The notes under the pieces are model-generated. The model worked only from the letters and a program-made list of their open reading frames with translations. It did not search any database and was not told where the DNA came from. A stretch of 64,000 nt of DNA from positions 109,098 through 173,097 of the forward strand of contig JAZLBP010000009.1 in assembly GCA_045613745.1 (NCBI GenBank). The letters are read 5' to 3'. The translations under genes and the position numbers were made by a program. The DNA is from UBA940 sp045613745. GTDB lineage: Bacteria > Bacteroidota > Bacteroidia > Bacteroidales > Rikenellaceae. Within the stretch, counting starts at the first letter, position 1, and every line of letters starts with the position of its first letter. Shown here piece after piece: positions 28,438 to 37,159 of the stretch.

Positions 28438-29019
28438 TTATGCAACGGGAGGCTCAGGAGCACCCATATTGACCTTCTCGAAGCGATAACCCAAGCGGTA
28501 GAGCTCCATTGCTGCACCCAGACGGAACATCACACGAGTGGTACGTGCAAAGATATAGAACGCTTGTGTGGTTTGACCCTCTACCTGCTCGTGGCGGATG
28601 GTGGTGATGGCCGTTTGTGCTAATCCGCGCATAATCTCCTCGATGCGGGTTGCCTCGGGCGACTCCAATTTAAGTTTGAGGATATTTTGCACGATGTGCT
28701 CGTCCATATCGTCAAAACCACGAGGACCAAGCAGGTCGGTATAAGGCTCGGTCGAGTACAAAATCCAATCCTCGTCCCAGCGATGTGCCACTGCCATACC
28801 AACATAGGCAGCCCACGCAATGGCAGCTGCGGGATAGCTGTTGAGTTGGGGTACAGCGTCGGCCATATACTCGGGAGCAAGGTCGTGCCAGCGGGCGGTA
28901 ATGTCGTCGGAGTCGAGCAGAGTTCCGTCGAGCGCTTGCAGCGAGGTGAGCTGACCGAGCAGTTTGGTCATAAGGTTATTTTCGAAGTCTTCGTAGTATT
29001 GGGTGTCTTTCTGTTCCAT
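28438..29019 (-). CDS. Conserved hypothetical protein
   Basis: A 193-residue soluble protein, mostly helical and acidic at the N-terminus, with a distinctive centre 'SYPAAAIAWAAYVGMAVAH' followed by 'WDEDW' (about 60-85) and 'GPRGFDDMDEHIV' (about 98-110). There is no signal peptide or clear membrane helix. I do not recognise a named domain, though the composition and motif density argue for a real, conserved gene. It is upstream of the GH3 gene (53-bp gap) on the same strand; no functional link is evident. Confidence 0.65.
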   Translation of the reverse strand: MEQKDTQYYEDFENNLMTKLLGQLTSLQALDGTLLDSDDITARWHDLAPEYMADAVPQLNSYPAAAIAWAAYVGMAVAHRWDEDWILYSTEPYTDLLGPRGFDDMDEHIVQNILKLKLESPEATRIEEIMRGLAQTAITTIRHEQVEGQTTQAFYIFARTTRVMFRLGAAMELYRLGYRFEKVNMGAPEPPVA

Positions 29020-29037
29020 AACTTTTAAATAGATAAC

Positions 29038-29063
29038 GGAGAAACACCTTTCGGCGTTTCCCC
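29038..29063 (-). promoter_or_regulatory. Hairpin in the 5' leader of the conserved hypothetical gene
   Basis: Arms 29038-29048 and 29053-29063 pair over 11 positions with two mismatches. On the minus strand the loop is GAAA closed by C-G, a stable GNRA tetraloop. It lies 18-44 nt upstream of the start codon at 29019 and lacks a U-tract, so a leader structure or mRNA 5' stabiliser is more likely than a terminator. Confidence 0.4.
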
Positions 29064-29084
29064 ATATTTGTTACATTATTATCT

Positions 29085-29320
29085 TTTTTTTTGTGACTGA
29101 TTGACGAGGAAATTTGTGCCGTGGGCCGCGGACAAAACCGCAATTTACTCTGCGTAAATGAGGATTTCGGACTCTCATACGGTGCAAATATACCCATCAA
29201 CCACCTTTTTTGTGGCGGATTGACGAGGAAATTTTGTGCCGTGGGCCGCGGACGAAACCGCAGTTTACTCTGCGTAAATGAGGATTTCGGACGCAAGCAC
29301 GGTGCAAAATTTACCGTCAA
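29085..29320. repeat. Tandem direct repeat, two copies, about 120-bp period
   Basis: Copy 1 (about 29085-29198) and copy 2 (about 29204-29320) are roughly 90% identical. Each begins with a T-tract and GATTGACGAGGAAATTT (29099 and 29218), continues with a GC-rich GTGCCGTGGGCCGCGGAC block, has an internal TTTACtctgcGTAAA inverted repeat, and ends CGGTGCAAA followed by TACC and TCAA. It fills most of the gap between the hypothetical gene and the DUF3467 gene. The minus strand encodes a short Arg/Pro/Ser-rich repeat peptide in both copies, but I see no start site or domain and treat it as non-coding. Confidence 0.85.
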
Positions 29321-29332
29321 GACGCTGCAAAA

Positions 29333-29656
29333 CTATGCCTCGCCCATCGAGAAACCCATTGTTACTTGCGAGGAATCGTCGTCTTTCATTGGCGGCGAGG
29401 GCAGGTTGATGCGTCCCAGTGCGCTCTCATATCGAGTAATATTCTCCTGCAACGACAGGAGCAACCTTTTGGCGTGTTCGGGAGCCAACACTACGCGGCT
29501 TTTGATTTTAGCCTTCGGCACGCCCGGCATAGTAGCCGCAAAATCAAGCACGAATTCCGATGACGAATGCGAGATAATCGCAAAGTTGGAGTAAACGCCT
29601 TGCGCCAGCTCCTCGTCTAACTGGATATCAATTCCAAGTTTTTTGATTTCAGACAT
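29333..29656 (-). CDS. DUF3467 domain protein
   Basis: A 107-residue protein from 'MSEIKKLGIDIQLDEE' (start 29656; the frame upstream is intergenic). 'GVYSNFAIISHSSSEFVLDF' (about 20-39) and 'KSRVVLAPEHAKRLL' (about 52-66) are the conserved core of DUF3467, a small family common in Bacteroidota and of unknown function. It is cytoplasmic, with no membrane segment. A promoter element sits at 29711-29718. Confidence 0.88.
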   Translation of the reverse strand: MSEIKKLGIDIQLDEELAQGVYSNFAIISHSSSEFVLDFAATMPGVPKAKIKSRVVLAPEHAKRLLLSLQENITRYESALGRINLPSPPMKDDDSSQVTMGFSMGEA

Positions 29657-29710
29657 AGTTTGTAGGTTGTAAGGTTGGTTTGCAGCAATCATCGCTACAA
29701 TACGCAACCA

Positions 29711-29718
29711 CAAAAATA
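29711..29718 (-). promoter_or_regulatory. -7 element upstream of DUF3467 gene
   Basis: The minus strand reads TATTTTTG here, a perfect TAnnTTTG, about 55 nt upstream of the start at 29656. No convincing -33 TTTG is seen at 19-21 nt. Confidence 0.45.
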
Positions 29719-29828
29719 CAAACAACTCACTATGCGAAATCCATTCCAGCCAACAAGTTATCACCAATTTGTTGACAATTCGGCCATTTTCACTCTTTTT
29801 GGGCGGTTTTTGGGGCTATATGTCGCAT

Positions 29829-31121
29829 CTACAACGCCTCGGCAACCACAAAAGTGCTGCCTCCGACATAAATCACGTCTTGTTTGTCGGCGCGACTGCG
29901 GGCGTACTTAACCGCCTGGCGAACATCCTCAACAACTTCGCCTTCGATGCCCGCCTCTTTGAATTTGGCAGCCAGCACCTCGGCAGGAAGTGCGCGCTCG
30001 ACCTTGGCGCGGGTAAACACATAGTGAGCCTTGCGAGGCATAAGCGGCAGAATAGAATCCACATCCTTGTCGGACACCACACCCAGCACCATCCACAACT
30101 CGCGGGTGGCAATCTCACTCACCTGTGCCATTGCGTCGGTCAAACCGTGGGCATTGTGTGCCGTATCGCAAATAGTCAGCGGCGAGGTGCCGATGGTTTG
30201 CCAGCGACCCATAAGTCCCGTTTGGAAAGCAGCATCGCGAAAGCCCTCACGCAGAGCGCGGTTGTTGATACTCAGTGGCGTATGGTCGTGCATAATTTTG
30301 AGCGCGGTGAATGCGGTAACGATATTTTTGCATTGACATAGGCCCTGCAAGTCGTACTCCAACTCGCGGGTTGTGCCATTGCCCAGCGCCTCGATAGTGT
30401 AGCGGCTGCGACCACCGCCAACAGGTACAACATCAATGCACTCGAAGGCTTGGTCGGCAAAGCAGATAGGTGCGGTCATCTCGACTGCCACCTGCTCAAA
30501 CACCTCGTCACTTTCGGGGTCGCTCTCGCCGATAATCACGGGCACGCCGCGTTTGATGATACCCGCCTTCTCGCGTGCAATCTCGCCAATAGATTCGCCC
30601 AACAACGCTGTGTGGTCAAGACCGATATTGGTAATCACGCTCATAATGGGGGTTATGATATTGGTGGCGTCGAGCCTTCCGCCCAAACCCACCTCGATGA
30701 CTGCAACATCCACATTGCAACGCTCGAAATACTTGAACGCCATAGCCGCGGTCATCTCGAAGAACGACAGTCCGAGACTCTCCATCTTGGAGCGATAGCG
30801 CTCAACAAAGCTCACAACCTCCGACTCATCAATCATCTGACCATCAACGCGAATACGCTCGCGGAAGTCCAGCAGGTGGGGCGAGGTAAACAGTCCGACG
30901 TGGTAGCCTGCCGACTGCAACACCGACGCAATGGTGTGCGATACCGAGCCCTTGCCGTTGGTACCCGCAACGTGAATTGTGTGGTAGCTTCGTTGGGGAT
31001 TTCCGAGGGTGCGGCAGAACGAAGATATGTTGTCCAAACCGGGTTTATAGGCATCGCTGCCAATGTTTTGGAACGAGGGCAGCGAGGTGTACAGATATTG
31101 GAGTGTTTCGGCGTAGGTCAT
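29829..31121 (-). CDS. folC: Dihydrofolate synthase / folylpolyglutamate synthase
   Basis: ATP-dependent ligation of glutamate to dihydropteroate and folates (Mur-ligase superfamily). The 430-residue protein has the P-loop 'GTNGKGS' (about 53-59), 'FTSPHLLDFRERI' (about 77-89), the Mur-ligase 'EVGLGGRLDATNI' (about 142-154) and 'ITNIGLDHTALLG', with the usual C-terminal 'DTAHNAHG'. The start codon overlaps the lnt stop by one base (TAATG), so the pair is translationally coupled. Confidence 0.95.
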   Translation of the reverse strand: MTYAETLQYLYTSLPSFQNIGSDAYKPGLDNISSFCRTLGNPQRSYHTIHVAGTNGKGSVSHTIASVLQSAGYHVGLFTSPHLLDFRERIRVDGQMIDESEVVSFVERYRSKMESLGLSFFEMTAAMAFKYFERCNVDVAVIEVGLGGRLDATNIITPIMSVITNIGLDHTALLGESIGEIAREKAGIIKRGVPVIIGESDPESDEVFEQVAVEMTAPICFADQAFECIDVVPVGGGRSRYTIEALGNGTTRELEYDLQGLCQCKNIVTAFTALKIMHDHTPLSINNRALREGFRDAAFQTGLMGRWQTIGTSPLTICDTAHNAHGLTDAMAQVSEIATRELWMVLGVVSDKDVDSILPLMPRKAHYVFTRAKVERALPAEVLAAKFKEAGIEGEVVEDVRQAVKYARSRADKQDVIYVGGSTFVVAEAL

Positions 31122-32737
31122 TATTTCGATTGTTTTGTTTTTTTGTTCGATTTAGGCGCAGGTGCATCGACCAGCAGATCGCGGCGGCGGTAGGTATAAC
31201 CCACAAAGTAGAGCATACCCAACACAAACAGCAAACGTGCGATGCGAACAATCCAGTCGCCATAAAGGGTGTAGAGTGTCTGACGGCTTTCGAGCGGCAC
31301 ATCGGCCGAGAGAGTTCCGCGCTCATCCCATCCCAGACGCTCGGTAACATCACCTCGGGGCGAGATGAATCCCGAGATACCGGTATTGGCACTGCGGGCA
31401 ATGCTTCGGCGGTTTTCGATGGCGCGCAGACGCGAGAAATCGAAGTGTTGGCGGTGGATAGGCGAAGTTCCCCACCAGCCGTCGTTGGTAATCACATTCA
31501 TAACTTCTGCACCTCCGCGAACATACTCCGCAAAGTGGGCGCCATAGATAGATTCATAGCAGATGGCCGTTGCGTATTTGGTATCGCCCAAACTGCACAC
31601 TCGGCGGAAGGAGTCGTAGCCAAGTTGGCCTGTCATACCGCCCAAATCCACAAAGTTGTCCAACAAGCGGAAGATAGCCCAGTCGGGCATCATCTCCACA
31701 CCGATAACGAGTTTGGACTTGTGGCTTATTTCAACGTTGCGTGTGGTATCGATGCTCAATGCAGAGTTATAGACATCGTACCACGGGCCGCGGCGACGGC
31801 GAGCGGTGCGTGTGGGGCGCTCCTCACCGGGATAGAAACGATAGGTGGTTGCACCCGTCACAATCTCGGCCGAGGGGTAGCCTTCGGCAAGCACTCCGCG
31901 CAGTGCATCAATCGATGCGCCCACGATTTCGCCACCTTCGACAAGTCCCTCGTCAATGGCGGTTTCGGGCATAACAATCAGTCGGGTAGCCTCGGGTGCC
32001 TCTTTGGCAAGGTTCACAAGGTTGGCAGTTTGCTGCTCTTGGCTCATCGAGAACTTCTCGGTATAGGCGTCAATATTGGGTTGCACGATAGTAACGGCAA
32101 GTGTGCGCTCCGAGGGTTTGTACGACAGGTAGAGCGCAAGCGACACAGCACAAGGCACAACAACCGCTGCGGCAAGACCCACAGCAAGGCCGCGGCGCTC
32201 ACCTTTGGGACGTTGCACAAGTTCCCACGCAAGGATGTTACACAACAGCACCCACAACGTACCGCCATAAACGCCCGTCCACTCGTACCACTGTACAAGC
32301 GCGGGGCCAAAGCCGTGCGAGAATCCGTTACCGAGGTTCAACCACGGGAACGAGGCCTGCGAGATATTGTAGAGATGTTCGCCCGCAACCCACGCAGCCA
32401 CCAGCACCACATAGGCCAGCGACTTGGGGGCGCGTTTCGACACAAAGTGATAGAGCATAAAGGGAGTGGCTGTATAGAACAGACCAAAAAACAGCGAGGC
32501 AAACACGCCTATGGGTGCGGCAATCCACACACCCCACACATCGGCCACATACCACAGCGTCCACAGCAGAGTGGTCCATCCCGCCATTTTCCAGAACGAA
32601 CGGACTGACCCATCGAGCGAAGCACTCACACTCAACAGCGGAACAAGCGCCACAAGCAGCGTAAGGCCCGAGCCTCCAAGCCACGCAACAGCCAGCAAAA
32701 CGGCCGACAAAACTATTTTCAGAAGGTTGTTTTTCAT
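31121..32737 (-). CDS. lnt: Apolipoprotein N-acyltransferase
   Basis: Third enzyme of lipoprotein maturation, N-acylating the diacylglyceryl-Cys in the inner membrane. The 538-residue protein from the Met at 32737 has about 6-8 N-terminal helices and a carbon-nitrogen hydrolase domain. The catalytic triad is visible as Glu in 'VMPETAID', Lys in 'SHKSKLVIG' and Cys in 'TAICYESIYG'. A Lys/Ser-rich tail ends the protein. The longer open frame upstream is intergenic or antisense to the LysE gene and was rejected; the -7 element at 32761-32768 also supports this start. Confidence 0.93.
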   Translation of the reverse strand: MKNNLLKIVLSAVLLAVAWLGGSGLTLLVALVPLLSVSASLDGSVRSFWKMAGWTTLLWTLWYVADVWGVWIAAPIGVFASLFFGLFYTATPFMLYHFVSKRAPKSLAYVVLVAAWVAGEHLYNISQASFPWLNLGNGFSHGFGPALVQWYEWTGVYGGTLWVLLCNILAWELVQRPKGERRGLAVGLAAAVVVPCAVSLALYLSYKPSERTLAVTIVQPNIDAYTEKFSMSQEQQTANLVNLAKEAPEATRLIVMPETAIDEGLVEGGEIVGASIDALRGVLAEGYPSAEIVTGATTYRFYPGEERPTRTARRRRGPWYDVYNSALSIDTTRNVEISHKSKLVIGVEMMPDWAIFRLLDNFVDLGGMTGQLGYDSFRRVCSLGDTKYATAICYESIYGAHFAEYVRGGAEVMNVITNDGWWGTSPIHRQHFDFSRLRAIENRRSIARSANTGISGFISPRGDVTERLGWDERGTLSADVPLESRQTLYTLYGDWIVRIARLLFVLGMLYFVGYTYRRRDLLVDAPAPKSNKKTKQSK

Positions 32738-32760
32738 TTTTCGTTGCTCAAAATTTCTCA

Positions 32761-32784
32761 CAAAGATAATATTTATTATTTTTG
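32761..32784. promoter_or_regulatory. Divergent promoter elements for lnt-folC (minus) and lysE-cmk-ispH-ksgA (plus)
   Basis: Minus strand: TATCTTTG at 32768-32761, 24 nt before the lnt ATG. Plus strand: TATTTTTG at 32777-32784, 42 nt before the LysE ATG, with a partial -33 (TTTC at 32754-32757, 19-nt gap). The two -7 elements are only 8 nt apart, so the two transcripts may compete for polymerase. Confidence 0.5.
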
Positions 32785-32825
32785 CGAGTATTACCGACGA
32801 ACTATTTTCGACGCAAAACGGCACA

Positions 32826-33482
32826 ATGACTCTTGAATTCCTTGTTCGAGGCTTGATTATCGGCCTCATAGCATCCATAACACTCGGCCCTGTGGGAGTG
32901 CTTTGCATCCAACGAACGCTGAGCAAGAATCGCAATGCCGGATTGGTGTCGGGTTTTGGAGCCGCAACCGCCGACACGATGTTTGCAACCGTGGCATTCT
33001 TTTTCATCGCGCTTGTCAGCGCCTTTATCGAGGAGCATATGAACCTCATCACACTGATTGGTGGCGGCTGCGTGACCTTTGTCGGAATCCGAATCTATAT
33101 GAGCAACCCCGTGGTACAGATACGCCGCAACCGTGCGGGCAAAACCAATCTGTGGCAGGATTTCATATCGACATTCTTCCTGACACTGACCAACCCCGCA
33201 TTCATCCTGTGGTTGATGGTCATCTTCTCGGCCTTCAACCTCAACTACGACCCCACCGCGCCCGACAATCCCACACGCGTGGCGGGCGGAATCCTGATGA
33301 TTTCGGGTTTCTTTGGCGGAGCGTGTCTGTGGTGGTATCTGCTGACGCTGGGTGTCAACACTCTGCGACGCCGTTTCCGCCCGCGCCACCTGTTGTGGCT
33401 CAACCGCACGACGGGTGTGATTATCGCCCTGCTCGGAGCCGCAGCCGTAATTTCCACCGCAATTAAAATGATTAGACTATAA
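32826..33482 (+). CDS. LysE/RhtB-family transporter
   Basis: A 218-residue inner-membrane protein with about six helices. The N-terminal 'LIASITLGPVGVLCIQRTLSKNRNAG' (split; about 13-38) is the LysE-family signature (G-P-x-x-x-x-x-x). Such carriers export amino acids or related metabolites; substrate unknown. The ATG at 32826 was chosen because the open frame upstream is antisense to lnt. It overlaps cmk by one base (TAATG), placing it first in the cmk-ispH-ksgA operon, which does not explain its role. Confidence 0.88.
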   Translation: MTLEFLVRGLIIGLIASITLGPVGVLCIQRTLSKNRNAGLVSGFGAATADTMFATVAFFFIALVSAFIEEHMNLITLIGGGCVTFVGIRIYMSNPVVQIRRNRAGKTNLWQDFISTFFLTLTNPAFILWLMVIFSAFNLNYDPTAPDNPTRVAGGILMISGFFGGACLWWYLLTLGVNTLRRRFRPRHLLWLNRTTGVIIALLGAAAVISTAIKMIRL

Positions 33483-34186
33483 TGACAACTCCGGATACAA
33501 AAAAACTCACCATTGCCATCGACGGATTCTCGTCGTGCGGCAAAAGCACCTTTGCAAAGCAGATTGCTGCCAAACTCGGTTATGTGTTTATCGACACCGG
33601 AGCGATGTATCGTGCAGTGACGCTCTATGCCATCGAAAGCGGAATCATCAGCAACGGCATTCTCGACACCGAGAGGCTTATTTCCAAACTCGATGAGATT
33701 GAAATCACCTTCCGATACAACAAAAACCGCGGTGCCGCCGACATCTACGTAAATGGCGATGCTGCCGAGGGACGCATACGCACAATCGAGGTAAGCAACC
33801 TTGTGAGCCGCGTAAGTTCGGTCGCCGAAGTACGCCAGAAACTTGTGGCGATGCAACAGGCGATGGGCAAAAGTGGCGGTGTGGTACTTGACGGACGCGA
33901 CATCGGAACGGTTGTGTTCCCCGATGCCGACATCAAACTCTTTATGACCGCCGACCCGATGGTTCGTGCCGAGCGTCGTTACAAGGAGTTGCAGGCCAAA
34001 GGCGACGGCGCATCGCTGGAGGAGGTCTATCGCAACGTTGTGGAGCGCGACGAGGCCGACCAAAACCGTCCCATCAGCCCGCTGCGCAAGGCCGACGACG
34101 CCATCACTCTCGACAACAGCCATATGACCGTCGAGGAGCAGATGGAGTTTTTTATGGACCTTTACAACAAACAGATATGCAAGTAG
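33482..34186 (+). CDS. cmk: Cytidylate kinase
   Basis: Phosphorylates CMP and dCMP to the diphosphates. The 234-residue protein has the P-loop 'GFSSCGKST' (about 15-23), 'FIDTGAMYRAVT' (about 35-46), the LID-region 'DGRDIGTVVFPDADIK' (about 139-154) and 'RYKELQ'. Length is normal. It overlaps ispH by 10 bp. Confidence 0.96.
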   Translation: MTTPDTKKLTIAIDGFSSCGKSTFAKQIAAKLGYVFIDTGAMYRAVTLYAIESGIISNGILDTERLISKLDEIEITFRYNKNRGAADIYVNGDAAEGRIRTIEVSNLVSRVSSVAEVRQKLVAMQQAMGKSGGVVLDGRDIGTVVFPDADIKLFMTADPMVRAERRYKELQAKGDGASLEEVYRNVVERDEADQNRPISPLRKADDAITLDNSHMTVEEQMEFFMDLYNKQICK

Positions 34187-35034
34187 AGATTGACGCAGGG
34201 TCGGGTTTCTGCTTTGGTGTGGTGACCGCCATCGGCAAGGCCGAGCAGGCGATAGCCTCGGGCAAAAGGGTCTTCTCGCTGGGTGACATTGTGCACAATG
34301 CCGAGGAGCAACACCGACTCGAAAAACTCGGACTCAGTACCATTGACCACAACGGCATTGCAGGCGTGGAGCAAGGTACCATCCTTGTACGCGCCCACGG
34401 AGAGCCCCCCTCGACATATCGCAAATTCGAGGAGTGCCACGTGCCCTACATCGATGCCACCTGCCCCGTAGTGGCCAAACTGCAACAAAGAGTCAAGGAG
34501 GCCTATGCTCGAATGACAGAGTGCGCGGGTCAGGTTGTGATTCTGGGCAAGAAGGGACACGCCGAGGTGGTGGGACTCACAGGTCAGGTGGGTGACGACT
34601 GCATTGTGGTGGAGCGCATCGAGGATCTCTCGCGCGTGGATTTCAACCGCCCCGTAACGTTGCTGTCGCAAACCACCCAGAGTCTGGAACTCTTCGGACA
34701 GATTGCCGACGAGATTCGCAGCCGAAGCACCAATCCCGAGAGTGTGGTTATTCAGGACACCATCTGCCGACAAGTAGCCAACCGCGAGCAGGGACTCCGC
34801 GAGTTTGCCACACGATTCGACGTTGTAATCTTTGTGTGCGGACGCAAGAGCAGCAACGGCAAGGTGCTGTATGATGTGTGTCGCAGCGCCAATCCCCTAT
34901 CCTACTGCGTCGAAAACGAGAGCGAAATCGACACCGAGTGGTTGAAGGGCGCACAGAGCGTAGGCGTGTGCGGAGCAACATCAACTCCCGCGTGGCTTAT
35001 GGAACAGGTTGCCAAATATATCGAAACACTATGA
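34177..35034 (+). CDS. ispH: 4-hydroxy-3-methylbut-2-enyl diphosphate reductase
   Basis: Final step of the MEP isoprenoid pathway, yielding IPP and DMAPP (precursors of undecaprenyl phosphate and menaquinone). The 285-residue protein has the three [4Fe-4S] ligands Cys12 ('GFCFGV'), Cys96 ('ATCPVV') and Cys197 ('DTICRQV'), the substrate His residues H40, H74 and H128, and the catalytic Glu130 in 'GHAEVVG'. With dxr at 38497-39651, two MEP genes lie in this window. It overlaps cmk by 10 bp and ksgA by 4 bp. Confidence 0.96.
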   Translation: MQVEIDAGSGFCFGVVTAIGKAEQAIASGKRVFSLGDIVHNAEEQHRLEKLGLSTIDHNGIAGVEQGTILVRAHGEPPSTYRKFEECHVPYIDATCPVVAKLQQRVKEAYARMTECAGQVVILGKKGHAEVVGLTGQVGDDCIVVERIEDLSRVDFNRPVTLLSQTTQSLELFGQIADEIRSRSTNPESVVIQDTICRQVANREQGLREFATRFDVVIFVCGRKSSNGKVLYDVCRSANPLSYCVENESEIDTEWLKGAQSVGVCGATSTPAWLMEQVAKYIETL

Positions 35035-35804
35035 GCGAAGTAAGAGCAAAAAAAGCACTCGGCCAGCACTTCCTGACCGACAAAAACATATCACGAAAAA
35101 TTGCTGACGCCATCAGCGGCCCCGCCACCGTTTTGGAGGTAGGTTGCGGTATGGGTATGCTGACCCAATTCCTGCTCGAACGCGAGGATTTGACAACGTG
35201 GGGTGTCGAAATCGACACCGAGAGCGTGGCATACCTGCACGAACACTACCCCGACTTTACCCCGCGACTGCTGGGCAGCGACTTCCTGCAAATGGACCTG
35301 GCCAAGATGTTCCCCGAGGGTGTGACCGTTGCGGGCAACTTCCCCTACAACATCTCGTCGCAGATTTTCTTCAAGGTGTTGGAGAACCGCGCCATCGTTC
35401 CCGAGTGCGTGGGTATGATTCAAAAGGAGGTTGCTGTGCGTCTGGCCGAGCCTCCCGGAAGCCGCGAGTATGGCATCCTGAGCGTGCTGTTGCAGGCGTG
35501 GTACGACATCGAGTATCTATTCACTGTCCACGAGAATGTATTCAACCCGCCGCCCAAAGTAAAGAGTGCGGTCATAAGACTGCGTCGCAATGGCGTGACC
35601 GATTTGGGTTGCGACGAGGCACTGTTCATCAAGGTGGTGAAGGCTTCGTTCAGCCAACGTCGCAAGATGATTCGCAACTCGTTGCGCTCGGTATTCACCC
35701 AGCTGCAAGGCGAAGAGCACCCCTTCTTCAGCCGCCGTGCCGAGCAGTTGAGCGTAGCCGAGTTTGTCGAGCTCACCAACTGGGTAGCACAATTTGTCGG
35801 CTAA
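35031..35804 (+). CDS. rsmA: 16S rRNA (adenine1518/1519-N6)-dimethyltransferase
   Basis: KsgA-type methyltransferase of the 3'-terminal helix of 16S rRNA. The 257-residue protein has 'KKALGQHFLTD' (about 7-17), SAM motif 'VLEVGCGMGMLT' (34-45) and the N6-adenine motif 'GNFPYNISS' (about 102-110). 'KASFSQRRKMIRNSL' near 203 is typical of the C-terminal domain. The start ATG overlaps the ispH stop (ATGA); the longer frame inside ispH is a shadow. Confidence 0.96.
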   Translation: MSEVRAKKALGQHFLTDKNISRKIADAISGPATVLEVGCGMGMLTQFLLEREDLTTWGVEIDTESVAYLHEHYPDFTPRLLGSDFLQMDLAKMFPEGVTVAGNFPYNISSQIFFKVLENRAIVPECVGMIQKEVAVRLAEPPGSREYGILSVLLQAWYDIEYLFTVHENVFNPPPKVKSAVIRLRRNGVTDLGCDEALFIKVVKASFSQRRKMIRNSLRSVFTQLQGEEHPFFSRRAEQLSVAEFVELTNWVAQFVG

Positions 35805-35833
35805 CCACTAATGCATAATAGAGAATACTCAAT

Positions 35834-37087
35834 ATGAAAAAGCTACTTATTCTGCTGTTGGCCGTAGTGGCCGTACAGCTCAATGCGCAGGATTTAGCGC
35901 ACTACAAGAAAATCATCAAGGAACTGAGTTCGGCCAAGTATCAAGGTCGTGGCTACGCTTGTGACGGAGCCAACAAAGCGGGCAAATATTTGGCAAAGGA
36001 GTTCGCCAATGCGGGCGCAGACGAGGTGACCTGTCAGCCCTTCAAGATTGACATCAACACACTGCCCGGCAAGATGGAGATTGCAATCGACGGCAAGAAA
36101 CTCGTTCCCGGCCAAGATTTTACGCTGCGTGAGTTCACACCAGGACTCAAAGGCGAGTTCAACCTCTACTACATCGACACCGCCAACTACAACGCCGCAA
36201 AGATTTTTGCAGACCTCGCGCTGCCCGAGAACAAGGGAGCATTTGTGGTGTGCGACTTCTGGTTTACCTACAAACATTCGGCCGATTTCAAGCGTATGCA
36301 AAGCAATGCCGAGTGTGCCAACGGCGGTTTGATCTACATCTGGGAGGCTCCCCTGAAATACTACAAGGCCTATGCCGACCGCGTGGTGGACAAACCTATG
36401 ATGTGGGTTACCCCCGATTTCCCCACCAATGCCAAGACCATCAAGGTGGACATCGAGAACGAGTTCTTGAAGGATTACGAGTGTTTCAACGTGATTGCCA
36501 AGGTTGAGGGCCGTCGTCACGACAGTTGCTATGTCTTCACCGCACACTACGACCACCTCGGCAAGTTGGGCAAGAAGACCTTCTTTGCAGGCGCACACGA
36601 CAACGCATCGGGAACTGCCGCCATCGTGACCCTTGCGGAGCACTACACCAAGAACCAACCCGAATACGACATGTACTTCATCGCCTTCTCGGGCGAGGAC
36701 GCCTATCTGCGCGGCTCGGAGTGGTATGTTCGCAATCCGATTGTACCCCTCTCGCAAATCAAATATCTGTTCAACCTCGATATGATTGGCGACAACAACC
36801 CCGAACTCTATTGCGAGGTTAGCGACGAGGGTATGGCTGGTTATGCCGAGTTTGAGAAAATCAACAGCGCCAAGGGTTACTTCAAAGCACTCGACCGCGG
36901 CAAACTCGCAGGCAACAGCGACCACTACCCCTTTGCACAACGTGGCGTTCCCTGCATCTTCCTCGAAAACAAGGATGGCGACGCGTTCAAGTACTACCAC
37001 ACAATCTACGACACTTGGCAGAACGCAATCTTCGACAGCTACGAGCCGCTGTTCAAGATGGTTACCGATTTCGTCGAGAAGTATTAG
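35834..37087 (+). CDS. M28-family zinc aminopeptidase, exported
   Basis: A 417-residue protein with a signal peptide (about 1-18, L-N-A-Q). A protease-associated-like insert (about 85-190) precedes the peptidase core: 'TAHYDHLG' (H/D ligand, about 235), 'AGAHDNASGTAA' (bridging Asp), 'FSGEDAYLRGSEW' (Glu general base followed by Asp instead of the usual second Glu), 'NLDMIGDN' and 'NSDHYPFA' (last His). It probably trims peptides in the periplasm. It follows ksgA by 29 bp and ends at a strong terminator. Confidence 0.92.
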   Translation: MKKLLILLLAVVAVQLNAQDLAHYKKIIKELSSAKYQGRGYACDGANKAGKYLAKEFANAGADEVTCQPFKIDINTLPGKMEIAIDGKKLVPGQDFTLREFTPGLKGEFNLYYIDTANYNAAKIFADLALPENKGAFVVCDFWFTYKHSADFKRMQSNAECANGGLIYIWEAPLKYYKAYADRVVDKPMMWVTPDFPTNAKTIKVDIENEFLKDYECFNVIAKVEGRRHDSCYVFTAHYDHLGKLGKKTFFAGAHDNASGTAAIVTLAEHYTKNQPEYDMYFIAFSGEDAYLRGSEWYVRNPIVPLSQIKYLFNLDMIGDNNPELYCEVSDEGMAGYAEFEKINSAKGYFKALDRGKLAGNSDHYPFAQRGVPCIFLENKDGDAFKYYHTIYDTWQNAIFDSYEPLFKMVTDFVEKY

Positions 37088-37106
37088 ACCACACATCTAC
37101 AAACAC

Positions 37107-37141
37107 AACAAGAGCCTGTCCGATGCGGACAGGCTCTTGTT
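37107..37141. terminator. Perfect bidirectional terminator between M28 peptidase and rseP
   Basis: A 16-bp perfect stem (37107-37122 with 37126-37141) closes on a 3-nt loop, with AACAA/TTGTT at the base. It lies between converging genes and should stop both. Confidence 0.88.
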
Positions 37142-37159
37142 ATATTCAGCAGTAACGGC

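Noticed and set aside
29085..29320. Minus-strand repeat protein across the 120-bp repeats
   Set aside because: The frame is open because the repeat is short and GC-rich; no start site, no domain, and the two copies differ by a one-base indel.
30977..32608. 543-codon open frame antisense to lnt
   Set aside because: Shadow of the lnt reading frame; low-complexity His/Arg/Cys-rich product.
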